A stretch of 64,000 nucleotides of DNA, taken from assembly GCF_030149515.1 (NCBI RefSeq), contig NZ_JASBRI010000029.1, positions 62,001 to 126,000 of the forward strand, written 5' to 3'. Every line of letters begins with the position of its first letter. Position 1 is the first letter of the stretch. Made by a program: the position numbers and the translations under genes. The stretch comes from Maricaulis sp. Lineage in GTDB: Bacteria > Pseudomonadota > Alphaproteobacteria > Caulobacterales > Maricaulaceae. The notes beneath the pieces are model-generated. The model saw only the letters and a list, made by a program, of their open reading frames with translations, did not search any database and was not told the origin of the DNA. This document shows, piece by piece, positions 17,241 through 25,476 of the stretch.

Positions 17241-20200
17241 GTGAAGTTCACACAGCTGAGGCTGGCCGGATTCAAATCATTCGTCGATCCCACCGAGTTG
17301 CGGATCGATCCGGGCCTTACTGGCGTGATCGGACCCAACGGTTGCGGCAAATCCAACCTGCTTGAAGCCCTGCGCTGGGTGATGGGTGCCACCTCGGCCA
17401 AATCCCTGCGCGGCGGCGGCATGGAAGACGTGATCTTCTCGGGCACGGACGCCCGCCCCTCGCGCAATCACGCCGAAGTCGTCCTGACCGTCGACAATGA
17501 GGAAAAGCTGGCCCCGGCCCGGTTCAACGAGGCCGATGTGCTGGAAGTGACCCGCCGCATCACCCGCGGCGCCGGATCGGCCTACAAGATCAACGGCGAG
17601 GAGGTGCGCGCCAAGGACGTCCAGCTCCTGTTCATGGATGCCGGCACCGGCGCCAATTCGCCCGCCCTGGTGCGTCAGGGGCAGATTTCCGAGCTCATCG
17701 CCGCCAAGCCGGAAAACCGCCGCCGGATCCTCGAAGAGGCTGCTGGCGTTTCCGGCCTGCGGGCCCGCCGCCACGAAGCCGAGCTGCGGCTGAAGGGCGC
17801 GGAGACCAATCTCGACCGGCTGCAGGAGGTGATCGACGATGTCACCGCCCGGCACGGATCGTTGCAACGCCAGGCCCGCCAGGCCGCGCGCTACCGCAAA
17901 CTGTCCGCCTCGATCCGCGCCCTGGAAGCCGCCGTCTGGCTCAATCGCTGGCGCGAGGCGGCCACGGCCGTTGAAACCGCCGAGGCCGAGCTCGGCGACA
18001 AGCGCGAAGCAGCCGAGACCGCCACCCGGGCTGCCTCCGAAGCGCGGACCCAGGCCGAAATTCTCGCGGCTGCGCGCGAACCGGCCCGCGAGGCGGAGGC
18101 CGAGGCCGCCGCCGCCCTGCGCCGCCTGGAGCGCGAACGCGACCTCTTGGAACGCGATGCCGCCGAGGTGGAACGCACGATCGAGAGCCTGGAACACCGT
18201 CTGGCGGACCTCGCCTCCGCCGAAGAGCGCGAGACCCATATCGCCGAGGATGCCGAAGCCAGCCGCGACGAAGCCGCCCGCGCCATCGAAGAGCTCGACG
18301 CCGAAATCGAACGCGAAGCGGCCACTCTGGCCGAGGCCGAGAGGCGGGCCCGTGAAGCCGAGGAGCAGCGCCGCGCCAGGGAGGCCGTGCTGGACGAACG
18401 TGCCCGCGAGGCCGCCGACAAGCGCGCTGCAATCGAGGCCGCACGTCGCGATCTGGACCGCTGCCAGACCCGCCTGGAGCAGATCGCGCGCGAAATCGAG
18501 AGTGCCGGGCGCGAACGCGATACCATGCGTACTTCCGCTGCGCTGAGCGATCTGGAAGATGCCGAGATCCGGGCCGAGGCAGCCGAAATGGCGCTGACCG
18601 AAGCACGTGCCGAGCTTGACGCGGCCGAGGCCGTGCGGGCCGCTGCCGATACGGCCCTGGAAACCGCCGCCCAGACCTGGCGCGATCTGTCGACCGAGCG
18701 CGAGACGCTGGAACGCGAGGCCCAGGCACTGGAACGCCTGCTCGCCTCGTCGATGCAGGAAACCGTCTCGCCGGCCCTCGATGCCGTGCGGGCCCGTCCG
18801 GGCTATGAAAAGGCCCTTGCCGCTGCGCTCGGAGACGACCTGGATGCCTCGCTGGACGCCGGCGAAGCACGGCACTGGCGCGAGACCGGCATCAGGGCGG
18901 ACTATCTGCCCGGCGGCTGCGTGCCCCTGTCCGACCATGTCGAAGCACCGGCCGCACTCAAGGCCCGGCTCGACTCGGTCGGCGTGATCAACGCCGGCAG
19001 GGCCGAAGAGGCCGCGGCCAGACTCAAGCCCGGCCAGCGACTGGTCACACGCGAGGGCGATCTGTGGCGCTGGGACGGTCTGATTGCCCGCGCCGACGCG
19101 CCGTCCGCCTCGGTCGCGCGGCTGGAAAACCGTAACCGGCTCGACGCGATCCGCGAGGAACTGGAGGCCGGGGTCGAGGCGTTCGAGACCGCCCGCACTG
19201 CCGAGGCCGAGGCGCGCGAGGCGGCCGACGCCGCGCGTACCCGCGAACAGGATGCCCGTGCCGCCATCGGCCCGGCCGACCGCGCCGTACGCGAAGCCCT
19301 GGCCCAGGTCTCGGGTCTGCGCGAAAAGGCTGCCAAGGATGCCGCCCGGGCCACCGCGCTGGACGAGCGCATCGAACGGTTGGAGGCCGAAGAGAGCGAA
19401 AACCGCACCGCCCTGGAAACGGCGCAGTCGCTGCTGGCCGAGGCGGAGGCAGCCGAAGGCGATACCGACGCGCTGGACGCCGCGCGCGAGGATGCCGAAG
19501 AGGCCCGCCGCACCGCCGCCGATACGCGCGCGGCCCTGGAAAGCGTCCGCCGCGACGGCGAATTGCGGCGCCAGCGCCGTATGGGCTTCAAGCGCGATCA
19601 CGATGCCTGGGCGGAACGCTGCAAATCGGCGCGGGCCCGTATCGAGGACCTTCACCGCCAGGACGCCGAGGCCCGCAAGGCCCTGGAAACGGCCCGCGCC
19701 AGGCCGGACCTGATGGAGGAAAAACTGCTCGCCCTGACCGGCAAGGTCCAGGCTGCCGAACGCGCCGCCTGGGAGGCGCGCGAAAAGGCGTCCACCACGG
19801 AAGGCCAGGTCAAGGAGGCCGACAGCGCGGCACGCCAGGCCGAAGCCGCTGCCTCGGCCGCGCGCGAGGGCCGGGCCGCTGCGGAAGCCCGTCTGAGCGG
19901 TGCCCGGGAGCGCCTGAACGAAACCACTGAACGCCTGCAGGACGCGACGGGCGAAGCGCCCGGCGCCCTCTCCAGGCGTGTCGACGAGGACGAGATCTCC
20001 GAACTCACCCCGGCCGAGCTGGAACGCCGGCTCGACGAGGCCCGCCAGGGCCGCGAACGCCTGGGTGCGGTCAATCTCCGCGCCGACGAGGAGGCCGAGG
20101 ATCTGGCCCGGCGCATGGAGGAAATGACCAAGGAACGCGACGATCTTATCGAGGCGATCGCCCGCCTGCGCAAGGCGGTGGACGAATTGTCCCGCGAAGG

Positions 20201-20687
20201 CCGCGCCCGCCTGCTGGAAGCCTTCGACATTGTCGACGGGCATTTCCGCAATCTCTTCGCCACCCTGTTCGAGGGCGGCCATGCCGAGCTGCGCCTGACC
20301 GAGAGTGACGACCCGCTGGAAGCAGGCCTGGAGATCATGGCCTGCCCGCCCGGAAAGAAGATGGCGACGATGTCGCTGATGTCCGGCGGCGAACAGGCCC
20401 TGACCGCCTCCGCCCTGATCTTCGCGGTCTTCCTGTCCAATCCGGCGCCGGTCTGCGTGCTCGACGAGGTCGACGCGCCGCTGGATGACGCCAATGTGGA
20501 CCGCTATTGCCGCATGCTGGACGAGATGCGCCGCCTGACGGAAACCCGTTTCCTCGTCATTACGCACAACGCACTGACCATGTCGCGCATGGACCGGCTT
20601 TACGGCGTAACCATGGCCGAGCGCGGCGTTTCCCAGCTGGTCTCGGTCGACCTTGTCGGCGCGGAACAGCTGATCGCCGCCGAATAG
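17241..20687 (+). CDS. smc: Chromosome segregation ATPase SMC
   Basis: 1148 residues from a GTG preceded by GGAGG. N-terminal ATPase head with P-loop GPNGCGKSN (residues ~31-39) and the Q-loop region RQGQISELI. Two long Ala/Glu/Arg-rich coiled-coil arms (about 170-505 and 640-990) flank a globular hinge at about 508-635. The C-terminal head has the ABC signature LMSGGEQALTA (~1046) and Walker B VCVLDEVDAPLDD (~1071). It forms the bacterial condensin with ScpA/ScpB (not in this window) and resolves replicated chromosomes. A long open frame on the opposite strand is a shadow of the coiled coil. Confidence 0.97.
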   Translation: MKFTQLRLAGFKSFVDPTELRIDPGLTGVIGPNGCGKSNLLEALRWVMGATSAKSLRGGGMEDVIFSGTDARPSRNHAEVVLTVDNEEKLAPARFNEADVLEVTRRITRGAGSAYKINGEEVRAKDVQLLFMDAGTGANSPALVRQGQISELIAAKPENRRRILEEAAGVSGLRARRHEAELRLKGAETNLDRLQEVIDDVTARHGSLQRQARQAARYRKLSASIRALEAAVWLNRWREAATAVETAEAELGDKREAAETATRAASEARTQAEILAAAREPAREAEAEAAAALRRLERERDLLERDAAEVERTIESLEHRLADLASAEERETHIAEDAEASRDEAARAIEELDAEIEREAATLAEAERRAREAEEQRRAREAVLDERAREAADKRAAIEAARRDLDRCQTRLEQIAREIESAGRERDTMRTSAALSDLEDAEIRAEAAEMALTEARAELDAAEAVRAAADTALETAAQTWRDLSTERETLEREAQALERLLASSMQETVSPALDAVRARPGYEKALAAALGDDLDASLDAGEARHWRETGIRADYLPGGCVPLSDHVEAPAALKARLDSVGVINAGRAEEAAARLKPGQRLVTREGDLWRWDGLIARADAPSASVARLENRNRLDAIREELEAGVEAFETARTAEAEAREAADAARTREQDARAAIGPADRAVREALAQVSGLREKAAKDAARATALDERIERLEAEESENRTALETAQSLLAEAEAAEGDTDALDAAREDAEEARRTAADTRAALESVRRDGELRRQRRMGFKRDHDAWAERCKSARARIEDLHRQDAEARKALETARARPDLMEEKLLALTGKVQAAERAAWEAREKASTTEGQVKEADSAARQAEAAASAAREGRAAAEARLSGARERLNETTERLQDATGEAPGALSRRVDEDEISELTPAELERRLDEARQGRERLGAVNLRADEEAEDLARRMEEMTKERDDLIEAIARLRKAVDELSREGRARLLEAFDIVDGHFRNLFATLFEGGHAELRLTESDDPLEAGLEIMACPPGKKMATMSLMSGGEQALTASALIFAVFLSNPAPVCVLDEVDAPLDDANVDRYCRMLDEMRRLTETRFLVITHNALTMSRMDRLYGVTMAERGVSQLVSVDLVGAEQLIAAE

Positions 20688-20734
20688 CCGATTTTTCCAA
20701 CACGATCAGGGCCTTACCGCACCTGCGGGCTTGC

Positions 20735-20763
20735 TTGACTTGCCGGGGGGGCGTGGATAGTGT
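20735..20763 (+). promoter_or_regulatory. Candidate promoter of the F0 ATP synthase operon
   Basis: TTGACT, 17 nt, TAGTGT, ending about 47 nt upstream of the atpI ATG. The -35 is strong (5 of 6); the -10 is weak. It is the only good -35 match in the 123-bp gap after smc. Confidence 0.45.
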
Positions 20764-20810
20764 GCGCGCGCCTACGGGGGGCTGTTCTTCCGTCGGCGGA
20801 CCGGTCAATC

Positions 20811-21131
20811 ATGTCACGCAAAGACGAAAGCCAGCGCGACCCATCCATCTCCGATCTGGACAGCTTGCAGCAGCGCATCGAGGCGCGGCGCGAGAAATAC
20901 AGACCGAAACAGGACAAGGCTCCGGCGTCCGCCTGGTCGCTCGGCATGCGCTACGGCTCGGAATTCTTTGGCGGTGTGCTGGTTGGCGGGGCCCTGGGCC
21001 TTGTGCTCGACTATTTCGCCGGCATCTCGCCCTGGGGGCTGATGGCCGGAACGATGTTTGGATTTGCAGCCGGCACGCTGAATGTCGTAAGGGCTGCGCG
21101 GGAAATCGGTTCGGAGTCGCAGGACGAATAG
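20811..21131 (+). CDS. atpI: F0F1 ATP synthase assembly protein AtpI
   Basis: 106 residues. A charged N-terminus is followed by two membrane segments (about 48-70 and 75-95) with Gly-rich packing (GGVLVGGALGLVLDYF, GLMAGTMFGFAAGTLNV), typical of AtpI/Gca1. It helps assemble the c-ring and may carry Mg2+. The ATG at 20811 gives the family length; an upstream in-frame ATG would add an Arg/Cys-rich leader that looks non-coding. First gene of the F0 operon; the F1 genes must lie elsewhere, as in other alphaproteobacteria. Confidence 0.9.
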   Translation: MSRKDESQRDPSISDLDSLQQRIEARREKYRPKQDKAPASAWSLGMRYGSEFFGGVLVGGALGLVLDYFAGISPWGLMAGTMFGFAAGTLNVVRAAREIGSESQDE

Positions 21132-21194
21132 GTCCGGCGGCTTCTGGGGAAGACAGGCGGACGATCCGCCCACAAACGTGAAGAGAGGCCGGGC

Positions 21195-21971
21195 GTGGCA
21201 GACACCAACCCGATCAAGCAGTTCGAAGTTCACGAACTGGTACCGTTCGAAGCCTTCGGCCTGAATCTGGCTTTCACCAATTCCAGCTTCTTCATGGTGC
21301 TGACCACGGTGCTGACCATCGTGCTGTTCTCGCTGGCCATGTCGAGCCGCGCGCTGGTGCCCAACCGCTCCCAGTCGGTGGCCGAGATCATCTACGGCTT
21401 TGTCGCCGACATGCTGCGCTCGAGCGCCGGTGCCGAGGGGCTGCGCTTCTTCCCCTTCGTCTTCACCCTCTTCATCTTCATCCTGGTCGCCAACATGCTC
21501 GGCATGTTCCCCTATTTCCCGGCGCCGGGTGCCCACTCCTTCACCGTGACCAGCCATCTGATCGTCACCGTCGCCCTGGCCATGCTGGTGTGGCTGACCG
21601 TGATCATCTACGGCGTTTTCAAGAACGGTCCGAAATTCCTCAAACTCTTCGTGCCGTCGGGCGTGCCGATCTATATCCTTCCCTTCGTCACGCTGATCGA
21701 GGTGATCTCCTTCATCTCGCGGCCGATCAGCCATTCCGTGCGCCTGTTCGCCAACATGCTGGCCGGTCACATCCTGCTGAAAGTGTTCGCGGGCTTTATC
21801 GTCATGCTGGGCGCGGGCCTGGGCGCCGGCGGCTATCTGCTCGGAATTTTCCCGTTCGCCATGACGCTGGGCCTGACGGCCCTGGAATTCCTGGTCGCCT
21901 TCCTGCAAGCCTATGTGTTTGCGGTCCTGACCTGCATCTATCTTTCCGACGCCCTGCACCCGGGTCACTGA
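21195..21971 (+). CDS. atpB: F0F1 ATP synthase subunit a
   Basis: 258 residues, at least five membrane helices. Carries the conserved arginine helix [21 protein letters not shown], whose Arg is essential for proton transfer to the c-ring, and the C-terminal helix [16 protein letters not shown]. Forms the stator half-channels of F0. GTG start at 21195 after a GAGAGG-type SD. Second gene of the operon, 63 bp after atpI. Confidence 0.97.
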   Translation: MADTNPIKQFEVHELVPFEAFGLNLAFTNSSFFMVLTTVLTIVLFSLAMSSRALVPNRSQSVAEIIYGFVADMLRSSAGAEGLRFFPFVFTLFIFILVANMLGMFPYFPAPGAHSFTVTSHLIVTVALAMLVWLTVIIYGVFKNGPKFLKLFVPSGVPIYILPFVTLIEVISFISRPISHSVRLFANMLAGHILLKVFAGFIVMLGAGLGAGGYLLGIFPFAMTLGLTALEFLVAFLQAYVFAVLTCIYLSDALHPGH

Positions 21972-22034
21972 CCGCAGGCGTCGCACCATCAACCAACCAA
22001 CCGATTGCCAGATATCCTCGAGAGGAGTTTTGAA

Positions 22035-22259
22035 ATGGAAGAAATGGGCAAATACATCGGCGCCGGTCTCGCCTGCCTCGGCATGCTGGGTGCCGCTGTC
22101 GGCGTGGGCAACATCTTCGGGTCCTTCCTGCAGGGTGCCATGCGCAACCCGTCCGCTGCCCAACAGCAGTTCGGCAACCTGATCTTCGGCTTCGCCGTGA
22201 CCGAAGCGCTGGGCATCTTCTCCCTGCTCATTGCTCTCTTGCTGCTGTTCGCTGTCTAA
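22035..22259 (+). CDS. atpE: F0F1 ATP synthase subunit c
   Basis: 74 residues, two transmembrane helices with a polar loop (RNPSAAQQQ). Ion-binding carboxylate Glu in the second helix ([12 protein letters not shown]); helix 1 has the Gly motif LGAAVGVGN. No sodium-type ligand set, so a proton ring is expected. The ATG at 22035 has AGAGGAG 7 nt upstream, a strong SD as expected for the most abundant subunit; this decides against an in-frame ATG 10 codons upstream. Confidence 0.97.
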   Translation: MEEMGKYIGAGLACLGMLGAAVGVGNIFGSFLQGAMRNPSAAQQQFGNLIFGFAVTEALGIFSLLIALLLLFAV

Positions 22260-22334
22260 GCATCCGGATTGCGGCCGGGTCCACGGGGCGCGGCCGCATC
22301 CATTGCTCCACAGAACCAAAGGAGCTGGCGTCCC

Positions 22335-22901
22335 ATGACGCACGCACCGCATACCGAAGCGGCACAGCACGCGGCCGATGCCGCCGCCGATCACGCCTCC
22401 GGCGTGTTCCCGCCGTTCGATCCGACCTATTTCTCGTCGCAGCTCTTCTGGCTGGCGATCAGCTTTATTGCGCTCTACATCGCGCTCGATCGCTTCATCC
22501 TGCCGAAGATCAAGACGACCATCGAGGACCGTCGCGACCGGATCGCCGACGATCTCGACGCTGCCGCCCAGGCCAAGGCCGATGCCGAAGCCGCCGGACA
22601 GGCGTATGAGAAGGCACTCGCCGAAGCCCGCTCCAAGGCCCACGGCATCGCCGCGCAGACACGCAAGGCGCTCGACGCCGAGATCGCCAAGGAAACCGCC
22701 GAGGTCGAAGCCGAACTGGCCGCCAAGCAGGAGGCGTCGGAAGCCGCCATCCGCAAGGCCAAGGACAAGGCCTTCGCCGAGGTGCGCGGCATCGCCGCCA
22801 CGGCCACAGCCTCGGTCGTGGAAGCCCTGGCGGGTGTCGAAGTCTCCGAAGCCGATGCCGGCAAGACCGTCGACACTCTGATCAAGTCGAAGGGGGCATA
22901 G
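22335..22901 (+). CDS. atpF': F0F1 ATP synthase subunit b'
   Basis: 188 residues. One N-terminal membrane helix (about residues 35-55, FWLAISFIALYIALDRF) after a His/Ala-rich cytoplasmic leader, then a long Ala/Glu/Lys-rich coiled coil forming the peripheral stalk. Photosynthetic and alphaproteobacteria have two diverged b-type subunits; the longer leader and position before the second copy mark this as b'. ATG at 22335 follows AGGAG. Confidence 0.92.
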   Translation: MTHAPHTEAAQHAADAAADHASGVFPPFDPTYFSSQLFWLAISFIALYIALDRFILPKIKTTIEDRRDRIADDLDAAAQAKADAEAAGQAYEKALAEARSKAHGIAAQTRKALDAEIAKETAEVEAELAAKQEASEAAIRKAKDKAFAEVRGIAATATASVVEALAGVEVSEADAGKTVDTLIKSKGA

Positions 22902-22904
22902 GCC

Positions 22905-23456
22905 ATGATGCTTCGTGCTGAAGACACCGGACACGGCGAAAGCGGGGGCATCATGGAATGGCTGGCCGCCCAGCCGGGCGATCCGTCCTTCTACGCCTTC
23001 CTGGCCCTCATCGCATTCTTTGCCATCCTGCTGCGCTTTGGCGTCCACAAGACCATTGCCAAATCGCTGGACGACCGGGCCGACGCGATCCGCGCGGAAC
23101 TGGACGAAGCCAAGCGCCTGCGCGAAGAGGCCCAGGAAATGCTGGCCTCCTATCAGCGCAAGCAGCGCGAGGCGGAAGCGGAGGCCGAGGCCATCGTCGC
23201 CCAGGCCAAGTCCGAAGCGAAAATGCTGAAGGCGGAAGCGCGCAAGGAAATGACCGAACGCCTGGAACGCCGCACCGCCATGGCCGAACAGCGTATCGCC
23301 CAGGCCGAGGCCCAGGCCGCCGCCGAGGTGAAGGCCGCCGCCGCTGAACTCGCCGCCCAGGCTGCGGAGGAAATCCTCAAGACCCAGCTGAAAAAGACCG
23401 ATCTCAACAAGATCGTCGATGCCGACATCAAGACCGTTGGCGAAAAGCTGAACTAG
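22905..23456 (+). CDS. atpF: F0F1 ATP synthase subunit b
   Basis: 183 residues. N-terminal membrane helix (FYAFLALIAFFAILLRFGV) then a charged coiled coil to the C-terminus; pairs with b' as the peripheral stator stalk. The start may be the ATG at 22905 or the ATG at 22953 (MEWLAAQ), which would remove 16 residues; 22905 is 3 bp after the b' stop and is kept. Last gene of the operon; a strong intrinsic terminator follows. Confidence 0.92.
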   Translation: MMLRAEDTGHGESGGIMEWLAAQPGDPSFYAFLALIAFFAILLRFGVHKTIAKSLDDRADAIRAELDEAKRLREEAQEMLASYQRKQREAEAEAEAIVAQAKSEAKMLKAEARKEMTERLERRTAMAEQRIAQAEAQAAAEVKAAAAELAAQAAEEILKTQLKKTDLNKIVDADIKTVGEKLN

Positions 23457-23478
23457 GTCTCAGCGGACCCCGTATGCG

Positions 23479-23514
23479 AAAAGGCCCGCAGTACATGCTG
23501 CGGGCCTTTTTTTT
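23479..23514 (+). terminator. Intrinsic terminator of the atp operon
   Basis: A perfect 13-bp stem (arms 23479-23491 and 23498-23510, core GGCCCGCAG / CTGCGGGCC) with a 6-nt loop, then a run of T ending at 23514. Starts 23 nt after the atpF stop. The A run on the left arm means it may also end transcription from the convergent serine hydrolase gene. Confidence 0.92.
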
Positions 23515-23538
23515 CCTGGCGGCCTGGCCGGTGCTTGC

Positions 23539-24636
23539 CTACTGCGTCCCGCATCCCTGCATCGCCGCAAGCAGCATCGCCGAGCGGGCGAACATCTCCC
23601 CCTGGCTCTCGTCGACATTCGTCAACATCACCACACTGCCGCCGTGGCCGATCATATGGGCAGACGTGATATTGGTCGCCCCGTTGGATCCGGACTGGGT
23701 GGAAACGCGCTGCGGCCGGCCGCAGATCTCCCAGACATCGTAGCGCCCTCCGAAGCCATAGCGCGCCGACGGCACTTGTACTGTGCGGAACGTCTCGAGA
23801 CTGTCGGCGTTCAACACCTGCCCGTCATCAAGCGCGTGTTCCAGGCGCAGGAGATCGGCCGCCGTCGTGAAACTTCCGGTCAGAAAACGGGGACTCCAGT
23901 AATCTCCGCGCCCTTCCGGATCTGCAGGGTCATGGCCGATCGCGACATCGTCCGAATGCGGGCGGGTTTCGGTGAGGTCATGAGTGTAGACCCCGCTGTG
24001 AACCATGCCGGCCGGCTCGAAGACCAGCGTCTGCAGGACCTCGCCATAGGACTGTCCGGTTACCGTCGCCAGCAGGTGCTGGACGACGAGCCAGTTGGTC
24101 AGCACATAGTCGAACGTCCGGCCGGGATCGTGTTTCAGGTCACCGGAGGCATAGCGCTCCACCGCCTGCCCCGGCGTCAGCGCATCCACCGCAGCACGCT
24201 CCGAACGGAAAGCCTGCAGAATGTCATTGGGCAGCCCGGACTGATTGCTGAGCAGCGCGCGCAGGGTCAGACGGTCTCCGGTATCGGCCCGGAAGCCGGG
24301 CAGATACGTCCGGATCGGTGCGTCCAGGTCCACACGCCCTTGCTCGACCAGGGCGAACACGGCGAGGGCAGCGAAATACTTGTCGACGGATCCGGTCTGG
24401 AACCGGGTTTCGGCAGTTAGTGCACGGCCTGTTTCCGGATCGGCCGTCCCCGACACCCATTGCCAGATCGGGGTGCCATTCCGGCCCGCCATCATGACCC
24501 CGTTGAAATCCCTGGCATCGGCCCAGTCCGCCACCACCTCATCCAGGCTGGCGGCATCGCTCGCAGGATCGGCCAGCGCGCATGCATACATCAGGCCCGC
24601 GATGGCGGTACCGGCCAGGATCATTCGTCTTTTCAT
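23539..24636 (-). CDS. Secreted serine hydrolase, beta-lactamase / PBP4-like fold
   Basis: 365 residues. A signal peptide from MKRRMILAG ends at about CALA. The class-C beta-lactamase-type motif SxxK appears as SVDK (about residue 82), followed by LRALLSNQSGLPND and a tyrosine motif around YVLTNWLV. The fold covers esterases, D-amino-acid peptidases and beta-lactamases; the substrate cannot be told. The ATG at 24636 has GGAG 7 nt upstream; two further in-frame ATGs upstream have no such SD. A TTGCCCG / CGGGCAA palindrome lies just upstream of the start. Convergent with the atp operon. Confidence 0.82.
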   Translation of the reverse strand: MKRRMILAGTAIAGLMYACALADPASDAASLDEVVADWADARDFNGVMMAGRNGTPIWQWVSGTADPETGRALTAETRFQTGSVDKYFAALAVFALVEQGRVDLDAPIRTYLPGFRADTGDRLTLRALLSNQSGLPNDILQAFRSERAAVDALTPGQAVERYASGDLKHDPGRTFDYVLTNWLVVQHLLATVTGQSYGEVLQTLVFEPAGMVHSGVYTHDLTETRPHSDDVAIGHDPADPEGRGDYWSPRFLTGSFTTAADLLRLEHALDDGQVLNADSLETFRTVQVPSARYGFGGRYDVWEICGRPQRVSTQSGSNGATNITSAHMIGHGGSVVMLTNVDESQGEMFARSAMLLAAMQGCGTQ

Positions 24637-24653
24637 TGATTTCTCCATTGCGA

Positions 24654-24669
24654 TTGCCCGCTCGGGCAA
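24654..24669. promoter_or_regulatory. 16-bp palindrome upstream of the serine hydrolase gene
   Basis: TTGCCCG-CT-CGGGCAA: perfect 7-bp arms with a 2-bp centre, 18-33 nt before the ATG at 24636. The 2-nt centre is too short for an RNA hairpin loop without fraying, so an operator for a dimeric repressor is more likely. Confidence 0.4.
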
Positions 24670-24748
24670 CGGCACAGAGGTATCAGGCATGCAGGACCGG
24701 GACAGCTACCGTTCACCGGCCTGTCAGGGCCGTTCGCCGAATCGCGGC

Positions 24749-25054
24749 CTATTCAGCCGCTTCCTTCTCGCCGAAGGCAAAGCGCACCCGCTTCCAAAGC
24801 CAGGGGAAGCGGCGCAGCGTATTGGTGATGTAGGTGTGCAGCGTCTTGGAGGCCGCCGCCACAAGGATCAGGCCGAACAGGAACATCGGCAGGCCGATCG
24901 GAATGAAGGGCGTCACGAAGCCGAGCGGAATCGCCAGCACCATAAGCGCCATACCGAAGGCCACACAGACGGCACGGATCACCAGCACAACGACCGCGCC
25001 GAAGGCGTTCCGCTGAGCCCATCCGTTGAGGGAATCATTCATCGCCGTGACCAT
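24749..25054 (-). CDS. Small two-helix membrane protein, function unknown
   Basis: About 101 residues. Two hydrophobic helices (about 17-40 and 44-66) are joined by a Pro-rich turn (PLGFVTPFIPIGLP), then a basic amphipathic tail (ITNTLRRFPWLWKRVRF) likely on the cytoplasmic face. It resembles small PGPGW-type putative transmembrane proteins, but the signature is not exact. The ATG at 25054 has AGGGG 6 nt upstream; an ATG at 25042 is the alternative. It stands alone, 113 bp from the serine hydrolase gene start. Confidence 0.7.
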   Translation of the reverse strand: MVTAMNDSLNGWAQRNAFGAVVVLVIRAVCVAFGMALMVLAIPLGFVTPFIPIGLPMFLFGLILVAAASKTLHTYITNTLRRFPWLWKRVRFAFGEKEAAE

Positions 25055-25233
25055 CTCCAACCCCTGTCTCGCGTGCAGGGCGCACCGGCAACATGGTGCG
25101 CGAACCGAGACAGACAACACTAAACGCGTAAACGTGACCCCAATGCGAGACAAAAGCGCCGAAATTCGGGCGGCAGTGTCACTCTGCTGCGGGATGTTGC
25201 ATATGCGCACCGATTCTGACGTCAGCTTAATAT

Positions 25234-25247
25234 TGCAAGCGCTTACG
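25234..25247. promoter_or_regulatory. LacI-family operator-like palindrome
   Basis: TGCAAGCGCTTACG differs from the symmetric LacI/GalR-type operator TGNAAGCGCTTNCA at one position. The nearest start it could control is the minus-strand membrane-protein gene (ATG at 25054). No LacI-family regulator or sugar gene is in the window. Confidence 0.35.
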
Positions 25248-25426
25248 GCGCCTTTGAGACCGGTGCCCGGACCGGGCCGCCGTCCCCCTGGGGCGCAGGG
25301 AATAATTTAGTAGCCCGCACACCCGCTGTCAGCGGGGACGCTGCAGAGAAATTTCCCGGCATGGGTTTTCGGGACCGGCCCCACCTCGTCCCTTCCCGGT
25401 CGGAGAGCCGGGATGATGACGCAAAC

Positions 25427-25454
25427 GCGGCCGGCAGAGAGATCCGCCGGCCGC
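25427..25454 (-). terminator. Possible terminator hairpin after the gcv operon
   Basis: Perfect 9-bp arms GCGGCCGGC / GCCGGCCGC with a 10-nt loop, 22 nt past the gcvPB stop. No T run follows on the minus strand, so if it ends transcription it does so without the usual U tract, or it only protects the 3' end. Confidence 0.4.
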
Positions 25455-25476
25455 TGCTTGCGCCGTGTGCGGACGT

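Larger units (their letters stand above)
25055..25476. other. Intergenic region with no gene; operator- and hairpin-like elements
   Basis: 422 bp without a convincing gene on either strand. It holds an inverted repeat GCGCACC/GGTGCGC (25080-25101) in the leader of the small membrane protein, a TGACGTCA palindrome (25218-25225), one GANTC site (25212-25216), a LacI-type operator-like palindrome (25234-25247) and a hairpin after gcvPB (25427-25454). Confidence 0.6.

Noticed and set aside
17277-20567. Very long open frame (about 1096 codons) on the minus strand
   Set aside because: Fully antisense to smc; its Gly/Leu/Ala-rich translation is what GC-rich coiled-coil codons give in reverse. No SD, no domain.
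20814-23048. 744-codon open frame on the minus strand across the F0 operon
   Set aside because: Antisense to five well-identified atp genes; Asp/His/Gln/Gly-rich composition with no recognisable domain.
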